Below, piece after piece: positions 18,948 through 28,466 of a stretch of 64,000 nt of DNA. The notes under the pieces are model-generated. The model had not been told where the DNA came from. It worked only from the letters and a program-made list of their open reading frames with translations, and did not search any database. The translations under genes and the position numbers were made by a program. Numbering within the stretch: the stretch's first letter is position 1; each line of letters opens with the position of its first letter. Source of the DNA: Extensimonas vulgaris (GTDB lineage: Bacteria; Pseudomonadota; Gammaproteobacteria; Burkholderiales; Burkholderiaceae_C). The stretch spans positions 186,001 to 250,000 of the forward strand of contig NZ_QPJU01000002.1 in NCBI RefSeq assembly GCF_003337425.1, given 5' to 3'.

Positions 18948-20063
18948 ATGACCCAGCATGTCCTCCCCGCCGCCGCGCCGCTCTCCACGCACGACCACAC
19001 GCGCACCGACGACACGCGCATCAAGGCCGTGCGCCCCTTGGTCACGCCGGCGCTGCTGCAGGAGTGGCTGCCCGCGCCCGAGGCCGCGCAGCAGCTCGTG
19101 GAGCAAAGCCGCGCCGCGATCGCGCGCGTGCTGCACGGACAGGACGACCGGCTCGTGGTCGTCGTCGGGCCCTGCTCGATCCACGACCACGACCAGGCGC
19201 TCGAATACGCGCGCGCCCTGCAGGGCGAGGCGCAGGCGCTGCAGGACGCGCTGCTCGTCGTGATGCGCGTGTATTTCGAAAAGCCGCGCACCACGGTGGG
19301 CTGGAAGGGCTACATCAACGACCCGCACCTCGACGGCAGCTTTGCCATCAACGAGGGGCTGGAGATGGCGCGCCGGCTGCTGCTCGACGTGCTCGCGCTG
19401 GGCCTGCCCGTGGGCACGGAGTTTCTCGACTTGCTGAGCCCGCAGTTCATCAGCGACCTGGTGAGCTGGGGCGCGATCGGCGCGCGCACGACCGAAAGCC
19501 AGAGCCACCGCCAGCTCGCGAGCGGCCTCTCGTGCCCCGTGGGCTTCAAGAACGGCACCGACGGCGGCGTGAAGGTGGCCGTCGATGCCATTGTGGCCGC
19601 GCAGGCGCCGCACGCCTTCATGGGCATGACCAAGATGGGGCAGGCCGCGATCTTCGAGACGCGCGGCAACCAGGACTGCCACGTGATCCTGCGCGGCGGC
19701 AAGCAGCCCAACTACGGCCCTGCCGACGTGGACGCCGCGTGCCAGCTGCTGCAGGCCGCGAGGCTGCGCCCGCAGGTGATGATCGACGTCTCGCACGCCA
19801 ACAGCCTCAAGCAGCACCAGCGCCAGATCGCGGTCGCGGCCGAGGTCGCGCAGCAAATCGCCGCGGGCGACGCGCGCATCATGGGCGTGATGATCGAAAG
19901 CCACCTGCACGAAGGCCGCCAGGACATCGTGCCCGGCGAGCCGCTGCGCCACGGCGTCTCGGTGACAGACGCCTGCATCGGCTGGGCGCAGACCGTGCCT
20001 GTGTTGCGCGGCCTGGCCGAAGCAGTGCGCACGCGACGACGGCAATCGAAGCCGCGCGCATGA
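18948..20063 (+). CDS. aroG: 3-deoxy-7-phosphoheptulonate (DAHP) synthase, class I
   Basis: Condenses phosphoenolpyruvate and erythrose 4-phosphate, the first step of the shikimate pathway. The 371-residue length and motifs are those of the AroF/G/H family: VVVVGPCSIHDHDQALEYA, VYFEKPRTTVGWKGYINDP, GTEFLDLLSPQ, GFKNGTDGGVKVAVDAI and DVSHANSLKQH. Which aromatic amino acid inhibits it cannot be read safely from sequence, so the symbol stands for the family. Later shikimate genes aroE, aroB and aroK are elsewhere in the window. It lies between repeat clusters. Confidence 0.95.
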   Translation: MTQHVLPAAAPLSTHDHTRTDDTRIKAVRPLVTPALLQEWLPAPEAAQQLVEQSRAAIARVLHGQDDRLVVVVGPCSIHDHDQALEYARALQGEAQALQDALLVVMRVYFEKPRTTVGWKGYINDPHLDGSFAINEGLEMARRLLLDVLALGLPVGTEFLDLLSPQFISDLVSWGAIGARTTESQSHRQLASGLSCPVGFKNGTDGGVKVAVDAIVAAQAPHAFMGMTKMGQAAIFETRGNQDCHVILRGGKQPNYGPADVDAACQLLQAARLRPQVMIDVSHANSLKQHQRQIAVAAEVAQQIAAGDARIMGVMIESHLHEGRQDIVPGEPLRHGVSVTDACIGWAQTVPVLRGLAEAVRTRRRQSKPRA

Positions 20064-20118
20064 GACCGCCACGGCGAGCGCGCAAGCGCAGCGGAAATCC
20101 GTGAGGATTGCGCACGCC

Positions 20119-20166
20119 GCAATGGACACGATTGGATTGCCGCGCCCTCGTGGGGCTCGCAACGAC
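20119..20166 (+). repeat. GCAATGGAC...GGATTGCCGCG...GGGGCTCGCAA repeat, copy 2
   Basis: The inverted relative of the 2711-2758 sequence, and in the same orientation as 20512-20559. It lies 55 bp after the aroG stop and starts the ~700-bp block of repeats between aroG and the GGDEF-EAL gene. Confidence 0.7.
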
Positions 20167-20182
20167 GGGAGCTTGTCAGACC

Positions 20183-20473
20183 AAGGCCGAGCGCAGCGAA
20201 GGCCCGTGAGGTATCCCCGCCCTTTCTGGCTGCGCCGAGGAGCGCAGCGCCCGGCGGGAAAAGGGCGCGCGATTGTTTGAGCTGCAGCAGCGCTGCAGCG
20301 AGTTTCGCGCGACCCCGCCGGGCGTGAGCACCGCAGGTTGCCCTGTGCGCCGCGAGGCGCAGAGGGACGCAGACAGCAGGGTCGCCTTCTTTTGCCTTCT
20401 TTTCTTGGCGAGACAAGAAAAGAAGGTGCGCCGCCGGGCGCACATCCCGGCACCCTCCCTTTGCCCCATCACC
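20183..20473 (+). repeat. R3 long extragenic repeat, copy 2 (~291 bp)
   Basis: The direct repeat of 17788-18075. The hairpin CTTTTCTTGGCGAGACAAGAAAAG is identical in both copies, with compensating changes just outside it (TACTTTT/AAAAGTA in copy 1 against TTCTTTT/AAAAGAA in copy 2), which supports a conserved RNA or DNA hairpin. One internal segment differs, with GAGCTGCAGCAGCGCTGCAG replacing GAGCGAAGCGCAGCGCAG. Confidence 0.85.
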
Positions 20474-20511
20474 ACCGGCCGGAAATTGGAATCTGGCCCC
20501 CCCAATTTCCT

Positions 20512-20559
20512 GCAATGGACAGAGCGGGATTGCCGCGCCCCTCGTGGGGCTCGCAATGA
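20512..20559 (+). repeat. GCAATGGAC...GGATTGCCGCG...GGGGCTCGCAA repeat, copy 3
   Basis: Near-identical to 20119-20166. It sits between the R3 repeat and the P2 element, showing that this intergenic region collects different repeat families. Confidence 0.7.
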
Positions 20560-20563
20560 TTAG

Positions 20564-20721
20564 TGCAGTGTTCCACGCTATCTGCGACATAAAACCGCGT
20601 CTTTTCGGCCTGGGCCGCGTTGCAAATCCTCGCGATACCACCAGGTATCGCTGCGGTTTGCGCCTTGCCCGGACCAAAAATCCATCGGTTTTATTGGTCG
20701 CATCAAGCATCAAACACTGCA
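20564..20721. mobile_element. P2 palindromic miniature element, copy 2 (158 bp)
   Basis: It has exactly the same length as copy 1 and close identity throughout (ATCTGCGACATAAAACCGCG, CAAAAATCCATCGGTTTTAT). The inverted ends are TGCAGTGTTCCACGCT and AGCATCAAACACTGCA. The flanks are TTAG (20560-20563) and CTAG (20722-20725), a one-mismatch version of the 4-bp duplication seen at copy 1. The internal hairpin GCGATACC-ACCA-GGTATCGC keeps its stem with a changed loop. It is non-coding. Confidence 0.8.
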
Positions 20722-20799
20722 CTAGGGTTCTTTGCCGTGGTCAAAATGACCGGCAGGCGCCCGCCAGCGCCCTAGCAGCAGCGCTGGTGCGGCTGCAGT

Positions 20800-22755
20800 T
20801 CAGTGCGGCGCCTCGGCGCGCAGCAAGTCTTCGAACTCCGCTGCGGGCACGGGGCGGCTGCGCAGGTAGCCCTGGTAGCGGTCGCAGCCCTGCGCGCGCA
20901 GGAATTCGAGCTGCTCCGCGGTCTCCACCCCTTCGGCGAGCACGCGCAGGCCCATGCTGTGGCCCATCGCGACGATGGCAGCGCTGATGGCCATGTCGTC
21001 CTTGTTGTGGGGGATGTCGCGCACGAAGCCCTGGTCGATCTTGAGCACCTGGATCGGGTAGCGCTTGAGCTGCACGAGCGACGAGTAGCCGGTGCCGAAG
21101 TCGTCGATCGCCAGCTGCACGCCGAGCGCGCGCAGCTCGTGCAGGATGCGCAGCGCGTGTTCATGGTTTTCGGCGAGCGCGCTCTCGGTGATCTCGAGCT
21201 CCAGCTGCGCTGCGGAAAAGCCGCTTTGCGCCAGCGCCTGCGCCACCGCGGCGGGCAGGTCGCTTTGGCGCAGCTGGCGCGGCGAGACGTTCACCGCGAG
21301 CGTGATCTCGGGCAAGCCCGCGGCGCGCCAGGCCTGCCCCTGGCGGCAGGCCTCGGCCAGCACCCAGGCGCCCAGCGGCTCGATCAGGCCCGAGACCTCG
21401 GCTAGCGGAATGAAGCGCGCCGGCGAAATCAGGCCCTCGTCGGGGTCGAGCCAGCGCACCAGCGCTTCCGCGCCCACGATGCGGCCCGTGGCGATGTCGA
21501 TCTGCGGCTGGTAGTGCAGCACGAGTTGCCCTTGCTGCAGCGCCCGGCGCAGGCGCGACTCGAGCGTGAGGCGCTCGCGCGCGGCCTGCGTCATTTCCTC
21601 GGCGTAAAAACACCAGGCGCCGCGCCCCTGCGCCTTGGCGCCATAGACGGCGGCGTGCGCGCCCTGCAGCAGCGCCGTGGCGGTGTCCGCATGTTCCGGG
21701 AACAGGCAAATGCCCACGCTGGCGCCACACTCGACCTCGAACCCCTCGGGCGAGCGCCAGGGCACGGCCACCGCGGCGATCAACTGGCGCGCCACGGTGG
21801 CGGCCTCGTCGGGGTGGCGCAGATGGCGCGCCACTACGGCAAACTCGTCTCCCGCCATGCGCCCCAGCAGGTCACCGGGGCGCAGCACCGACTGCAGCTG
21901 CTGCGCGATGTGGCGCAGCACCTGGTCGCCCACGGTGTGGCCGTAGCTGTCGTTCACGTCCTTGAAGCGATCGAGGTTGAGCTGCAGCACGGCCAGGAGT
22001 TCGCCGCTCGCACGCGCCTGCTGCACGGCGGTTTCGAGCTGCTGCACCAGCCACAGGCGATTGGCCAGGCCCGTGAGCGGGTCGTGGTTTGCGAGGAACT
22101 CCATGCGCTCGTGCTGCGCCTTTTCGGCAGAAATGTCGCTGAACACGCACACATAGTGTGTGATTTGACCCGCGGCGTTGCGCACCGCGCTCAACGACAT
22201 GTGCTCGGGGAAGATTTCGCCATTTTTGCGCCGGTTCCAGATTTCGCCCTGCCAGTGGCCTTTGCTCAGCACCTGGGCCCACATGGCCTGGTAGAACGCC
22301 TGGTCGTGCCGCCCGGACTTGAACAGGCGCGGCGTCTGGCCCAGCACCTCCTGCTCGGTGTAGCCCATGAGGCGCGTGAACGCCGCGTTGACCGAGAGGA
22401 TGCGGCTGTCTGCATCGGTCACGACCACGCCCTCGACGGTGTGATCGACCGCCGTGTGCGCCAGGCGCTGGCGCTCCGCGCTGCTGGCGCTTTCGGCCTG
22501 CGCCTGTTGTGCGCGCCGCAGCAGCACGCCGGCCAGCAGCGCCGTGAGCAGCACGTACAGCCAGCCCTTGATGGTCTGCCAGCGCGTGAGCTCGGCGGTG
22601 TCGCTGGCCCAGCGCTCGAGCAAGGCGTCGCCCCCATAAATCCAGAGCGCGCCAAAGACGAGGTACAGCAACGCCCCTCGCCAGGGCGCGAGCCCGCGCG
22701 GCGGGCGGTACGCGCCTGCGTCTGCGCTTGCGGCGGTGCTGCGGGATGGTTTCAT
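20800..22755 (-). CDS. Membrane PAS-GGDEF-EAL protein (c-di-GMP signalling)
   Basis: A 651-residue regulator of cyclic di-GMP. Two N-terminal helices (about residues 24-45 and 63-85) are followed by a PAS domain (VVVTDADSRILSVNAAFTRL ... WNRRKNGEIFPEHMSLSAV), a GGDEF domain and an EAL domain. The GGDEF site reads RMAGDEF, so the first Gly is Ala; such sites can still be active. The EAL domain looks complete: EALVRW, VNVSPRQL, LEITESAL, IDDFGTGYSS, LKIDQGFV and AEGVETAEQLEFL, so phosphodiesterase activity is likely. The ATG at 22755 is chosen because the upstream residues lack domain character. It is divergent from purU. Confidence 0.93.
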   Translation of the reverse strand: MKPSRSTAASADAGAYRPPRGLAPWRGALLYLVFGALWIYGGDALLERWASDTAELTRWQTIKGWLYVLLTALLAGVLLRRAQQAQAESASSAERQRLAHTAVDHTVEGVVVTDADSRILSVNAAFTRLMGYTEQEVLGQTPRLFKSGRHDQAFYQAMWAQVLSKGHWQGEIWNRRKNGEIFPEHMSLSAVRNAAGQITHYVCVFSDISAEKAQHERMEFLANHDPLTGLANRLWLVQQLETAVQQARASGELLAVLQLNLDRFKDVNDSYGHTVGDQVLRHIAQQLQSVLRPGDLLGRMAGDEFAVVARHLRHPDEAATVARQLIAAVAVPWRSPEGFEVECGASVGICLFPEHADTATALLQGAHAAVYGAKAQGRGAWCFYAEEMTQAARERLTLESRLRRALQQGQLVLHYQPQIDIATGRIVGAEALVRWLDPDEGLISPARFIPLAEVSGLIEPLGAWVLAEACRQGQAWRAAGLPEITLAVNVSPRQLRQSDLPAAVAQALAQSGFSAAQLELEITESALAENHEHALRILHELRALGVQLAIDDFGTGYSSLVQLKRYPIQVLKIDQGFVRDIPHNKDDMAISAAIVAMGHSMGLRVLAEGVETAEQLEFLRAQGCDRYQGYLRSRPVPAAEFEDLLRAEAPH

Positions 22756-22826
22756 TTCCACTGTTTGTCTATCTGTCTGCAAAAGCAAAAGGTTCGCGCA
22801 CGCGGGGCTGCGACAATCGTGCGCTT

Positions 22827-23687
22827 ATGACCCCTTCCGCGAACCAAACCTATATTCTCACCCTCTCGTGCCCCGACCGCAGGGGCCTGGTGCATGCCGT
22901 CTCAGGGTTTTTGCTCGAGCGCGGCGGCAACATCGAGGAAGCCGCGCAGTTCAACGACCACGCCACGGGCCTGTTTTTCATGCGCGTGCAGTTCGCCTGC
23001 GGCGCACATGACTACGCGAGCCTGCAGGCCGACTGGGCCGCGTTCGCCCAGCCCTACCAGATGCGCTGGGGCCTGCACGCCGCGGCCGCGCCCATGAAGA
23101 CCGTGCTCATGGTCAGCCGCGAGGGCCATTGCCTCAACGACTTGCTGTTTCGCCACAAAAGCGGGCTGCTGCGCCTGGACATCCGCGCCATCATCAGCAA
23201 CCACCGCGATTTTTACCAGCTGGCCGCGAGCTACGACGTGCCCTTTCACCACATCCCCGTGACGGCCGCGACCAAGCCGCAGGCCGAGGCGCGCCAGCTC
23301 GAAATCATCGAATCCGAAGGCGCCGAGCTCGTGGTGCTCGCGCGCTACATGCAGGTGCTCTCCGACGCCATGTGCACCCGGCTCGAAGGCCGCGCGATCA
23401 ACATCCACCACAGCTTTTTGCCCAGCTTCAAGGGCGCGCGCCCCTACCGCCAGGCGCACGAGCGCGGCGTCAAGCTCATCGGCGCGACGGCGCACTACGT
23501 GACGGCCGCGCTCGACGAAGGCCCCATCATCGAGCAGGACGTGGCGCGCGCCGACCACACCGACACCGTCGAAGACCTCGCCGCACGCGGGCGCGACACT
23601 GAAAGCCTGGTGCTCGCGCGCGCCGTGAAGTGGCACAGCGAACACCGCGTGCTGCTCAACGGGCACAAGACGGTGGTGTTTCGCTGA
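22827..23687 (+). CDS. purU: Formyltetrahydrofolate deformylase
   Basis: Hydrolyses 10-formyltetrahydrofolate to tetrahydrofolate and formate, balancing one-carbon pools and feeding PurT-type purine synthesis. The 286-residue product has an N-terminal ACT domain (LTLSCPDRRGLVHAVSGFLL) and a formyltransferase-like domain with NIHHSFLPSFKGARPYRQAH and GATAHYVTAALDEGPIIEQD, which supply the catalytic Asn, His and Asp. The start MTPSANQTYIL was chosen because family members begin just before this ACT strand. Confidence 0.96.
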   Translation: MTPSANQTYILTLSCPDRRGLVHAVSGFLLERGGNIEEAAQFNDHATGLFFMRVQFACGAHDYASLQADWAAFAQPYQMRWGLHAAAAPMKTVLMVSREGHCLNDLLFRHKSGLLRLDIRAIISNHRDFYQLAASYDVPFHHIPVTAATKPQAEARQLEIIESEGAELVVLARYMQVLSDAMCTRLEGRAINIHHSFLPSFKGARPYRQAHERGVKLIGATAHYVTAALDEGPIIEQDVARADHTDTVEDLAARGRDTESLVLARAVKWHSEHRVLLNGHKTVVFR

Positions 23688-23760
23688 GCCTTGCGCCGCG
23701 TGGCTTTGGCGCAAAACGGCCCCCTACAATCCCCGGCGTCGTATCAGACAAAGAGCATCC

Positions 23761-25056
23761 ATGGTTCCGCACCTCATCACGGCCCTCACGGGGCCGATCA
23801 ACGAACTCGAACAGCGCATGCTCGACGCCATGCCGGCCATAGAGCGCTGGTTTCGCCTCGAGTGGATGGAGCACACGCCGCCGATTTATGCCTCGGCCCA
23901 TTTGCGCAACGCCGGCTTCAAGCTCGCGCCGGTGAACACCAACCTGTTTCCGCGCGGCTGGAACTACCTTGCCGAGGACATGCTGCCGCTGGCCGTGCAA
24001 GCCGCGATGGCCGCGATCGAAAAGATCTGCCCGGAGGCGCGCAATCTGCTCATCATCCCCGAAAACCACACGCGCACCCCGTCTTATCTCGCCAACGTGG
24101 TGCAGCTGCAGCGCATCTTTCAACGCGCGGGGCTGAACGTGCGCGTGGGCTCGATCGACCCCGGCGTCAAAAAAACCGAGCGCATCGAGCTGCCCAATGG
24201 CGACAGCGTGGTGCTCGAGCCCGTGATCCGCACGGGCGGGCGGCTCGGGCTCAAGCATTTCGACCCTTGCACCATCTTGCTCAACAACGAACTGGCCACC
24301 GGCACGCCGGGCATTCTTGAGGACTTGTACGAGCAATACCTGCTGCCGCCGCTGCACGCGGGCGCGACGGTGCGGCGCAAAAGCACGCATTTCAAGTGCT
24401 ACGAAGAAGTGGCCAAGCGCTTCGGCAAGATGCTGGGCATAGACCACTGGCTGATCCACCCGATTTCCGCGCTGTGCGCAGACGTCGATTGGGCCCAGGG
24501 GCAGGGCATCGAGCGCCTGCAGTCCGAGGTCGATGCGCTGCTCGCGAAAGTGCGGCGCAAATACAAGGAATATGGCATCCACGAAAAACCCTTCGTGATC
24601 CTCAAAGCCGACCAGGGGTCTTACAGCACGGGGGCCATGCCCGTGCACGACGCCAAGGAGCTCGAAGCACTGGGGCGCAAGGCGCGCAGCAAAATGGCCG
24701 TCACCAAGGACGGCCTGCCCGTGCAGGCCGTGTTGATCCAGGAGGGGGTGTCCACGCAAGAGCGCGTGCACGAGGCCGTGGCCGAGCCGGTGGTTTACAT
24801 GATGGACCGTTACGTGATCGGCGGCGTTTACCGCGTACACCCCGAGCGCAGCATGAACGAGAACCTCAATGCACCGGGCGCGAGCTTCGTGCCGCTCGCC
24901 TTCGCGCACAGCACACAAATGCCCCAGCCCGGCATGCGCCCGGGCACCAGCGCGCCCAACCGCTTTTACATGTACGGCGTGGTGGCGCGCCTGGCGATGC
25001 TCGCTTCGAGCTACGAGCTCGAGGCCACCGACCCCAATGCCGAGGTCTATGACTGA
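23761..25056 (+). CDS. gshA: Glutamate-cysteine ligase, proteobacterial GshA type
   Basis: First enzyme of glutathione synthesis, joining glutamate and cysteine with ATP. The 431-residue protein matches the betaproteobacterial GshA form, which is unrelated in length and motifs to E. coli GshA: INELEQRMLDAMPAIERWF, PVNTNLFPRGWNYLAEDM, ILLNNELATGTP, ILKADQGSYSTGAMPV and MMDRYVIGGVYRVHPE. The partner gshB lies 3.4 kb downstream on the same strand, separated by kup and benE. Confidence 0.95.
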   Translation: MVPHLITALTGPINELEQRMLDAMPAIERWFRLEWMEHTPPIYASAHLRNAGFKLAPVNTNLFPRGWNYLAEDMLPLAVQAAMAAIEKICPEARNLLIIPENHTRTPSYLANVVQLQRIFQRAGLNVRVGSIDPGVKKTERIELPNGDSVVLEPVIRTGGRLGLKHFDPCTILLNNELATGTPGILEDLYEQYLLPPLHAGATVRRKSTHFKCYEEVAKRFGKMLGIDHWLIHPISALCADVDWAQGQGIERLQSEVDALLAKVRRKYKEYGIHEKPFVILKADQGSYSTGAMPVHDAKELEALGRKARSKMAVTKDGLPVQAVLIQEGVSTQERVHEAVAEPVVYMMDRYVIGGVYRVHPERSMNENLNAPGASFVPLAFAHSTQMPQPGMRPGTSAPNRFYMYGVVARLAMLASSYELEATDPNAEVYD

Positions 25057-25200
25057 GCGCCGATTGCAGCCTGCGGCGCGCACGGCAGTTGCCGCACTGC
25101 AACAGAGGCGATCGCACGCGCACTGAAAACCTGCGCTGAGGGCACAATCAGTGCCTTCGATGTAACGAAACTCCCAGGCTTGGCGGCCGGGAGCATCTCC

Positions 25201-27069
25201 GTGCAAAGCTCGAAATCCTCTCTTGCCGCGCTCTCGCTCGGCGCCCTCGGTGTCGTCTATGGCGACATCGGCACCAGCGTGCTCTATGCCTTCAAGGAAG
25301 TGTTCATCAATGGCCACGTGCCGTTGACGCACGACAACATCCTTGGCGTGTTGTCCATGTTCTTTTGGGCGCTGACCTTGATCGTCTCGCTCAAATACGT
25401 CGCGCTCATCATGCGCGCGGACAACCACGGCGAAGGCGGCCTCATGGCCTTGCTCGCGCTCGCTTCGCTGTCCATCCACGACAACCCGCGCCTGCGCAGC
25501 CTCTTGCTCGTCGTCGGCGTATTCGGCGTGGCGCTGTTTTTTGGTGACGGCGTGATCACGCCCGCGATCTCCGTGCTCTCTGCCGTCGAAGGTCTGGAGG
25601 TATTGACGCCGGCAGCCAAGGGCCTGGTCGTGCCTTTGTCGCTCGTGGTGCTGTTTTTGCTGTTCGTGTTTCAGCGCCGCGGCACCGGGGACATCGGTAA
25701 ATTCTTCGGCCCGGTGATGGTGCTGTGGTTTCTCTCGATCGGGGTGCTGGGCTTGCTGCAGGTCGTGGGCAATCCCTCTGTGCTGCGCGCCGTGTTTCCT
25801 TGGCACGCCGTGGGCTTTGGCATTGCACATCCAAGGCTCGCCTTCATCACGCTGGGCGCGGTGTTCCTGTGTCTCACGGGGGCCGAAGCGTTGTATGCAG
25901 ACATGGGGCATTTTGGCAAGCAGCCGATCCGTATCGCCTGGTTCGGCCTCGTCATGCCTTGCCTGGTGCTGAATTATTTCGGCCAGGGAGCGCTCGTGCT
26001 GGCCGACGCCTCGGCCGTGGCCAACCCGTTTTTCATGATGACGCCCGATTGGGCGCTCTTGCCCCTGGTGGTGCTCGCCACGGCGGCGACGGTGATCGCC
26101 TCGCAGGCGCTCATTTCCGGCGCTTTCTCGGCAACCAAGCAGACCATCCAGCTGGGTTTCCTGCCGCGTCTGAGCATCTTGCACACCTCCATCCGTGACA
26201 CGGGCCAGATCTACATACCGGCCGTGAACTGGGCTTTGCTCGTGGGCGTGGTCGTGGCGGTGACTTTTTTCGGTTCTTCGACGGCGCTGGCGGCGGCCTA
26301 CGGCATTTCCGTCAGCCTGGTGATGGTGATCACGACCCTCCTGACCTTTTTCGTGCTGCGCTACGGCTGGGGCTACCCGCTCTTGCTGTGCATAGCAGCG
26401 ACGGGCTTTTTTCTGGCCATCGATTTGTTGTTCTTTGCCTCGAATGCGCTCAAGATCGTGCAAGGCGGCTGGTTTCCGCTCACCATGGCCGCAGCGCTGT
26501 ACGTGGTCATGACCACCTGGAAAGAAGGGCGGGCGCTGCTCAACGCGCGCCTGCGGCAGGATGCGCTCAAGCTGCGTGATTTTTTCGCGGCGGTGTTTTT
26601 GCATCCGCCCACGCGCGTCGATGGAACGGCGGTTTTTCTCTCTGCCGAGCCGGGCATCGTGCCCAACGCGCTCTTGCACAACCTCAAGCACAACAAGGTC
26701 CTGCACCGGCAAAACCTGTTCGTCACCGTGCGCAACCACGAGGTGCCCTGGATCGGCCTGGACAAGCGCGTCGAGATCGAGTCGCTGGGGCGCGACTGCT
26801 GGCAGGTGATCGTGCACTACGGTTTCAAAAACGACCCCGATCTGCCGCGCGCACTCGAGTTGCTGCGCGGACATGGCTGCGACCTCGACCCGATGAACAC
26901 CAGCTACTTTCTCTCGCGCGACATCGTCATTCCGACCATGGGCGGCGGCATGGCGCCGTGGCGTGAAAAACTGTTCGCGCAAATGCACCACAACGCGAGC
27001 GGGGCAGCGGACTTCCTCAATCTGCCCAACAACGCCGTCGTCGAGCTCGGCTCCAAGATCGAGATTTGA
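25201..27069 (+). CDS. kup: Low-affinity K+ uptake protein, KUP family
   Basis: A proton-coupled potassium importer of the inner membrane; 622 residues, the family norm. The N-terminal signature [20 protein letters not shown] is present, followed by about 12 membrane segments and a C-terminal cytoplasmic domain from about residue 460. The GTG at 25201 is taken as the start because GGGAG lies 7 bp upstream; a TTG at 25180 is less likely. In E. coli Kup matters most at low pH. It interrupts the gshA-gshB pair. Confidence 0.95.
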   Translation: MQSSKSSLAALSLGALGVVYGDIGTSVLYAFKEVFINGHVPLTHDNILGVLSMFFWALTLIVSLKYVALIMRADNHGEGGLMALLALASLSIHDNPRLRSLLLVVGVFGVALFFGDGVITPAISVLSAVEGLEVLTPAAKGLVVPLSLVVLFLLFVFQRRGTGDIGKFFGPVMVLWFLSIGVLGLLQVVGNPSVLRAVFPWHAVGFGIAHPRLAFITLGAVFLCLTGAEALYADMGHFGKQPIRIAWFGLVMPCLVLNYFGQGALVLADASAVANPFFMMTPDWALLPLVVLATAATVIASQALISGAFSATKQTIQLGFLPRLSILHTSIRDTGQIYIPAVNWALLVGVVVAVTFFGSSTALAAAYGISVSLVMVITTLLTFFVLRYGWGYPLLLCIAATGFFLAIDLLFFASNALKIVQGGWFPLTMAAALYVVMTTWKEGRALLNARLRQDALKLRDFFAAVFLHPPTRVDGTAVFLSAEPGIVPNALLHNLKHNKVLHRQNLFVTVRNHEVPWIGLDKRVEIESLGRDCWQVIVHYGFKNDPDLPRALELLRGHGCDLDPMNTSYFLSRDIVIPTMGGGMAPWREKLFAQMHHNASGAADFLNLPNNAVVELGSKIEI

Positions 27070-27077
27070 TTCTTGAG

Positions 27078-27140
27078 CGTTTTTGGCCCTGAGCCAAGGG
27101 CCATCAAGCGCGGGCAACTACTGATAACGTAGTATTTTTG
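27078..27140 (+). repeat. Comamonadaceae repeat, copy 3, with a weak terminator-like end
   Basis: CATCAAGCGCGGGCAACTAC with TGATAACGTAG matches the reversed repeat core at 17651. It contains the hairpin TGGCCCT-GAGCCA-AGGGCCA (27083-27102) and then ACTAC-TGATAAC-GTAGT followed by ATTTTT (27117-27139), which could act as a weak terminator for kup. It lies between the kup stop and the benE start. Confidence 0.6.
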
Positions 27141-27250
27141 GACTTGTTCCGGCGTCTTGCCCGCGCTGGTCACGCGCGGTGCCGTATAAAGCCGCTGGGC
27201 CCGATGCCCCTGCCCAGCACGCCAGCGCCGGCGATGCCAGAATCGCGGCC

Positions 27251-28438
27251 ATGCAGTTGTTCAAAGACCTCAGCCTCTCGGCCGTCACCGCAGGCTTCGT
27301 GGCCATGCTCGTGGGGTTCACGAGTTCCGTGGCCATCATCTTCCAGGCCGCGCAGGCGCTGCACGCCACGCCGGCGCAAATCACCTCCTGGGTCTGGGCG
27401 CTGGGGCTGGGTGCAGGGCTGTGCACGCTGGTGCCCTCGCTGCTCGTGCGCATGCCGGTGATGGTGGCCTGGTCCACGCCAGGGCTCGCCGTGATCGCCA
27501 CGGCCGGCATCGAAGGCGGCTTCGACATGGCGCACGCCGTGGGCGCGTTTCTGGTCTGCGCGGTGCTCATGACGCTCGCCGGCGCGACCGGCTGGTTCGA
27601 GCGCGCGATGAACCGCATTCCAATGGAGATCGCCTCGGCGCTGCTCGCCGGCGTGCTCGCGCGCTTCGGGTTGCAGGCCTTCACTGCGGCGCAGACGGCG
27701 CTGCCGTTGGTGCTGCTGATGCTGGGTGGCTACCTGCTCGCGCGCCGCTTCGTGCCGCGCTACGCGGTGGTCGTCACGCTGGCCGTAGGCGTGGCCTGGG
27801 TGCTGCTGCGCGGCGAACTGGCCTGGACCAGCGTGCATCTGGAGCTCGCGCGCCCGGTGTTCACGGCGCCCGTGTTCAGCCTGTCGGCTACCATCAGCCT
27901 CGCGGTGCCACTTTTCATCGTCACCATGGCCTCGCAGAACCTGCCCGGCGTGGCCGTGATCCGCGCGACGGGCTACAAAATCCAGGTCTCGCGCCTCATC
28001 ACGCTCACGGGCCTTGCCACCGTGGTGCTCGCGCCGTTCGGCGCGCACGCGCTCAACCTGAGCGCCATCACCGCCGCGATCTGCATGGGCCCCGAGGCGC
28101 ATGAAGACCAGGCCAAGCGCTACACCGCCGCCGTTGCGTGCGGGGCGTTTTACGTCGTCGTCGGCCTGTTCGGCGCGATCATCACGAGCCTGCTCATGGC
28201 CTTCCCGAAAGAGCTGGTCGCGGCGATCGCGGGCCTCGCGCTGCTGGGCACCATAGGCAACGGCCTGGCCGGGGCGCTGCGCGAGGAAGCGCACCGCGAG
28301 GCTGCGCTGATCACCTTCCTCGTCACCCTGAGCGGCGTGGCCTTGGCCGGCGTGGGCTCGGCCTTTTGGGGCGTGGTTGCGGGCAGTCTCGCACTCGCCG
28401 TGCAGGGCTTGCAGCGCGGACGTGTCGCGCGCGGTTGA
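27251..28438 (+). CDS. benE: BenE-family benzoate/H+ symporter-like transporter
   Basis: A 395-residue inner-membrane protein with about 11-12 hydrophobic segments. It starts MQLFKDLSLSAVTAGFVAML, and has FTSSVAIIFQAAQALHATPA and VTMASQNLPGVAVIRATGYK, all typical of BenE. Characterised members take up benzoate, but no benzoate catabolic genes are present here, so the substrate is uncertain. The ATG at 27251 aligns with the family start. It lies 29 bp before gshB and may be cotranscribed with it. Confidence 0.88.
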   Translation: MQLFKDLSLSAVTAGFVAMLVGFTSSVAIIFQAAQALHATPAQITSWVWALGLGAGLCTLVPSLLVRMPVMVAWSTPGLAVIATAGIEGGFDMAHAVGAFLVCAVLMTLAGATGWFERAMNRIPMEIASALLAGVLARFGLQAFTAAQTALPLVLLMLGGYLLARRFVPRYAVVVTLAVGVAWVLLRGELAWTSVHLELARPVFTAPVFSLSATISLAVPLFIVTMASQNLPGVAVIRATGYKIQVSRLITLTGLATVVLAPFGAHALNLSAITAAICMGPEAHEDQAKRYTAAVACGAFYVVVGLFGAIITSLLMAFPKELVAAIAGLALLGTIGNGLAGALREEAHREAALITFLVTLSGVALAGVGSAFWGVVAGSLALAVQGLQRGRVARG

Positions 28439-28466
28439 CATTCGCTTCCTTTTTTCCTCTCTCACC

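Noticed and set aside
20800-22755. AGDEF motif considered as an inactive GGDEF domain
   Set aside because: Ala at the first position is found in active cyclases, so activity cannot be excluded.
23656-27117. 1153-codon open frame opposite gshA and kup
   Set aside because: It is a shadow frame with low-complexity His/Arg/Gln content; gshA and kup on the other strand are unmistakable.
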